Positions 60,682-64,000 of a DNA stretch of 64,000 nt are shown one piece after another. The position numbers and the translations under genes were made by a program. This DNA is from Obelidium mucronatum (taxonomy: Eukaryota; Chytridiomycota; Chytridiomycetes; Chytridiales; Chytriomycetaceae). Where the stretch lies: assembly GCA_025765595.1 (NCBI GenBank), contig JAIVFH010000099.1, forward strand, positions 1 through 64,000, written 5' to 3'. Each line of letters begins with the position of its first letter. Positions within the stretch are counted from its first letter, which is position 1. Below the pieces are notes generated by a model. That model had not been told where the DNA came from. It was given only the letters and a program-made list of their open reading frames with translations, and did no database searches.

Positions 60682-63600
60682 ATGCATTCAATTCTACAGC
60701 TTCTCGTACTCACAACGATGATACCGTTTGTGGACGCAGCGCTCACATACGTTGGTGAGTTTTTAATTAGCTCTGCGGCGTCAATTAATGTTTTGTTTTT
60801 CTTTTCACAGGCTGCTATGAAGGGCCACTTGCCGGCAGTCAAACGTCAACATCATTCTATGCCATCGCCTCTGCAACTAAATGCGTGCAGAGTTGCATCA
60901 AAAACGAAACTGCGTATTCCTCCTTGTCCCCTGCCTACCCCGAAGCCAAATATTCCATTGCTTGTGCGTGCAACGATGGTTGCTCTTTGCTTGGACCAGG
61001 AAAAACGGCACTCCAAGTCGATGACTCTCTATGTTCCATGTTCAAATGTGGCCTTGACAGTTTAGTCTTTTTTTCTTGATATTCTTTTTTGTCGAGTCGT
61101 TGACTTATGCGGTTTGATTCTTTAGGACAAAGATGTGGGGGTTACACAGGAAATTCCGTTTATCACGCTGTTTATGTCGCGAATTCAAATGCAGCAAATT
61201 CTGTTACTAGCTCATGCCATGGAGTTGATTTAGTAAAGCGTCAAAGTTCGACGACAATCTACTGCTTGGATAAAGCGTTTGTCCTTAACGATTGCGTTTG
61301 TGGGTCAACTTCTTGTACATCGGGCATGTTTTGCAACAATGGAGTGTGTACAACAACAAATACCATCACGTATCAAAATCGTAAGATTTATATTTCTCGT
61401 TCTTAATTTTTTTTCACGGGTATCGGGCTAAAACCAAAAGTCAGCTCTGAATTTTGCGACTTGGACGATTATTGCTGGTGGTTCGACACTTAACCCAACA
61501 GAATTCAGAGCGATTTCCAACAACAATGGTGTGATAGAGTTGTTTGCTATCGCAGGTGTAACCAGCACAGTTTATCGATCTGTCCAGTCAGGAAATAATT
61601 TTGGAGTTTGGACTGCCTTTGGAAGTTTGAGTTACACGAAAGCTTTAAACGTGGTTAAAATGCCAGATGGTAGGGTCCAAGTGTTTTTGATTGGATCGGA
61701 TTATGCTGTATGGTACAGTGTTCAGGCGTCAGCGGGAAGCTCGACGTATTCTGCATTTACTTCGATTGGAGGCTCCTTGTTGAACATCAACGTTGTATCA
61801 GATCAACGTGGAAGTCTGAGGATTCTTGGACTTGGTTCTGGAAATTGGTTGTATCAAGCAGCACAAACGAATCCAAACACCAACACTTGGTCGGAGTTTA
61901 CGTTGTTGACCAATAATTTACAAACTGTGAATGGGTGGAGTACACAGCTTCAAACAGCGTCTTTGACTACGGCCATGAACGCAGATGGCCGATACGTTGT
62001 TTTTGGACTTGGTATGGGAGGATCAGCAAACGGTCAAGTGCTATATTTGCTTCAATCCGCACCAAACTCCGAGACTGTCTTACCATGGGCTACTATATCC
62101 TTTCCTGGAGGAAGTTTTAAGTCGATATCTGTGCTATCGACAAACTCCCAGAAACTAGTACTATTTGGCCTTGATTCGGCAAATAATGCTTGGTTTCTCC
62201 AGCAATCGGAAATAGCAAGTACAACTTGGGGTACATGGACATCAATAGGTGCTAAATTGAGTACCATTACTACAACCATGGGTGATCAGGGAGTAATTGG
62301 CATGTATGGTTGTGTGTTGGGAGCAAACCAAACCGCCCTATCTCAAGTACAAAAGGCAGCAGGAGATTATTCGATGGCTGGAAGTACAATTCAAAATATA
62401 GGGGGTGGGAATTTCACTCGAATTACATCAACACGTGCTGCAGATGGAACTGCTGTGATATTTGCAGGAGCAGTCAATGGAACTTTGGCTGTTTATTGGG
62501 CGGGAACACAGCTTGCATCATGTGCTGCAGGATCTAATGCCCTCACCGCACGCTGCAGTTGTCAAGGAAGGTTTTGTGACTCTGGGCAGTTTTGTGCCAG
62601 AGGAAGTTGTATGTCCACTTGTGGTGTTTCAAGTACCACACCGCTTACATCCCCATGCATGTGCGGAACATCAAGCTGTTCCGCTGGATTTAACTGTGTT
62701 AATAATGCATGTATACCGACATGCACAAACAGTTCAACCAGCTTTATTGGAAGTACTTGTCTTTGTGGGGGAACTGTTTGCCCTTTTGGCAACAGTGTTT
62801 GCCATAGCAACGTCTGTACAATTGTTCCAAATGATTGTTTGTCTGTTTCGAACTTGTTTCCGGCTATTTGGAGTCCATATATGAACTGTTGTTCTGATTC
62901 CGTGAATGTTCCCAATGCTAATGTTGATTGCGATAAAGATAATCGCGTAACCACTTTGTAAGATTCATCGGAAGTAAATTTATTTTGATTTTAATGAGAT
63001 ACGTTTAGAGCAATTTTCAAGCAAACAACCGCTTGGACCCAGGCATCCGGAGGCGCTGCCGTTCTTTCATCCAACACTCTTCCCAGCCTGACTTCTCTTC
63101 CTTTCTTGCAAAATATGTATGTTGGTTGTCGCCATATTGCCTTTACTTAGGTTTGACTCAATACACCACAGCACGATGCATTACAACAATATCAGTGGTG
63201 TTATTCCCACGACTTGGTGCGATTTAAAAAACTTGAAGACATTGTGGGTACAAAAAACGAAAAAAAAATAGATGGCTGACTCATACCTTTCCAGAGACTT
63301 GAGTATGAATTCGTTAACAGGAGATGCAATTCCAACTTGCATAGGAAAATTAACCAATTTGCAATCAATGTATATACAATTTCGTTATATTTTCTAATTC
63401 TAAGCTAACCCCTCGTTTAGGCAAGTGGGTTATAATCCTGGTCTCACTGGTACCATTCCGAGATCTCTTTGCTCAATGCCCAACTTGCTATATTGGTAAT
63501 TTTGAGGAAACGCCTGAATCTTTGTGGTAACTTTCTTTATCTGAAGGAATTCTGCTGGAACGAGCATGGTGCCAAATCCTTTGTTACCTGGGTCAACAAC

Positions 63601-64000
63601 GCAATACGATGGAACTGAGACTGGTACACCCATTGGACAAAGCGATTATTGTATTTCAACAACTACAACTTCGACAACGTCAACAACCAGCTCGACTACA
63701 ACATCCACATCAACCAGCTCAAGTACAACGGCCACAACAACCACTTCCTCCACATCAACTACGTCTATAACAACAAGTACGAGCACATCATCTACTACCT
63801 CAACTTCGACAGGAACAACAACAACGTCAACAACCAGCTCTACGACAAGTACATCAACTTCTAGTACCAGCACAAGCACTTCATCTACTAGTTCTTCCAG
63901 CACCTCTACTTCCACTTCAAGTACAATGACAACAACAACCAGCACTTCAACGAGTTCAACTTCGACAACACTTTCAACTTCCACTTCCACTAGTACAACA
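60682..64000 (+). CDS. large modular surface protein: WSC, seven propeller-like repeats, Cys modules, LRRs, S/T stalk (3' end outside window)
   Basis: Nine exons so far: 60682-60754, 60811-61059, 61126-61380, 61445-62957, 63009-63116, 63172-63243, 63295-63369, 63421-63495 and 63547 onward, more than 1,000 residues. A signal peptide (MHSILQLLVLTTMIPFVDA) precedes a WSC domain opening YVGCYEGPLAG. Then come a Cys module (CVCGSTSCTSGMFCNNGVC), about seven repeats of ~50 residues of the form n-x-DGxxxVFxxG..xxxYxxQ....W..w..iGG (resembling PLL-type lectin propellers), three more Cys modules, and an LRR region (NNISGVIPTTWCDLKNLKTL, NSLTGDAIPTCIGKLTNLQS, NPGLTGTIPRSLCSMPNLLY). A long Thr/Ser stalk runs to the edge; a transmembrane helix or GPI site is expected beyond it. 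Probably an adhesin or receptor. Confidence 0.85.

Noticed and set aside
63646..63990. Val/Glu-rich minus-strand ORF
   Set aside because: Antisense of the Thr/Ser stalk; repetitive ACA/TCA codons give GTT/GAA-type codons on the other strand.

Overview
This window looks like nuclear DNA of an early-diverging fungus, most likely a chytrid. The genes are split by many short GT-AG introns (roughly 40-250 nt, often with long T-tracts). The gene set is fungal (Caf120/Skg3-type PH protein, WSC-domain surface proteins, Dss1/Cyt-4-type RNase, Tma46). It also has features unusual for yeasts and moulds, such as a POMGNT2-like glycosyltransferase and a giant WSC/propeller/LRR surface protein. No rRNA, tRNA, CRISPR or operon structure was seen. 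The species call is inference. Exon models were built by hand; each one closes in frame, and family similarity was used to choose junctions.

Region 1-3.7 kb is repeat-derived: a decayed, probably hAT-type transposase reading frame interrupted by a 1,257-bp TA-flanked element with 13-bp terminal inverted repeats. From 3.7 to 14.7 kb lies a run of housekeeping genes, mostly mitochondrial: D-aminoacyl-tRNA deacylase, dihydrolipoamide dehydrogenase, ATP synthase beta and delta subunits (divergent pair), a PPR-like protein and prohibitin-2. From 14.7 to 26.1 kb are a Dbp4/DDX10 RNA helicase, an RBMS-type two-RRM protein, a GH31 alpha-glucosidase and an unknown Ala/Ser-rich protein.

From 26.7 to 42.2 kb the genes are more lineage-specific: two unknown low-complexity proteins (one with an F-box-like segment), a Mn-type CDF metal transporter, a protein with four composite CCCH+CCHC zinc modules, a FYVE protein and two neighbouring single-pass membrane proteins, one with a WSC-like ectodomain. 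From 42.2 to 57.8 kb come RNA-related genes: spliceosomal RED/IK, Caf120-like, RNB exoribonuclease, an Nrp1-like protein with a degenerate ERI1-type exonuclease fold plus RRM and four RanBP2 fingers, and Tma46/ZC3H15. From 57.9 kb to the end are a POMGNT2-like GT61 enzyme and a large modular surface protein that runs off the right edge.

Recurring themes are very short divergent promoters (49, 62 and 72 bp between start codons) dominated by pyrimidine tracts, abrupt GC-rich Ala/Asp/Ser-coding islands inside otherwise AT-leaning genes, and two stop codons embedded in AATAAA motifs. The surface protein at the right end (WSC, seven propeller-like repeats, Cys modules, LRRs each on one exon, S/T stalk) and the pseudo-exonuclease protein are the best candidates for undescribed biology.
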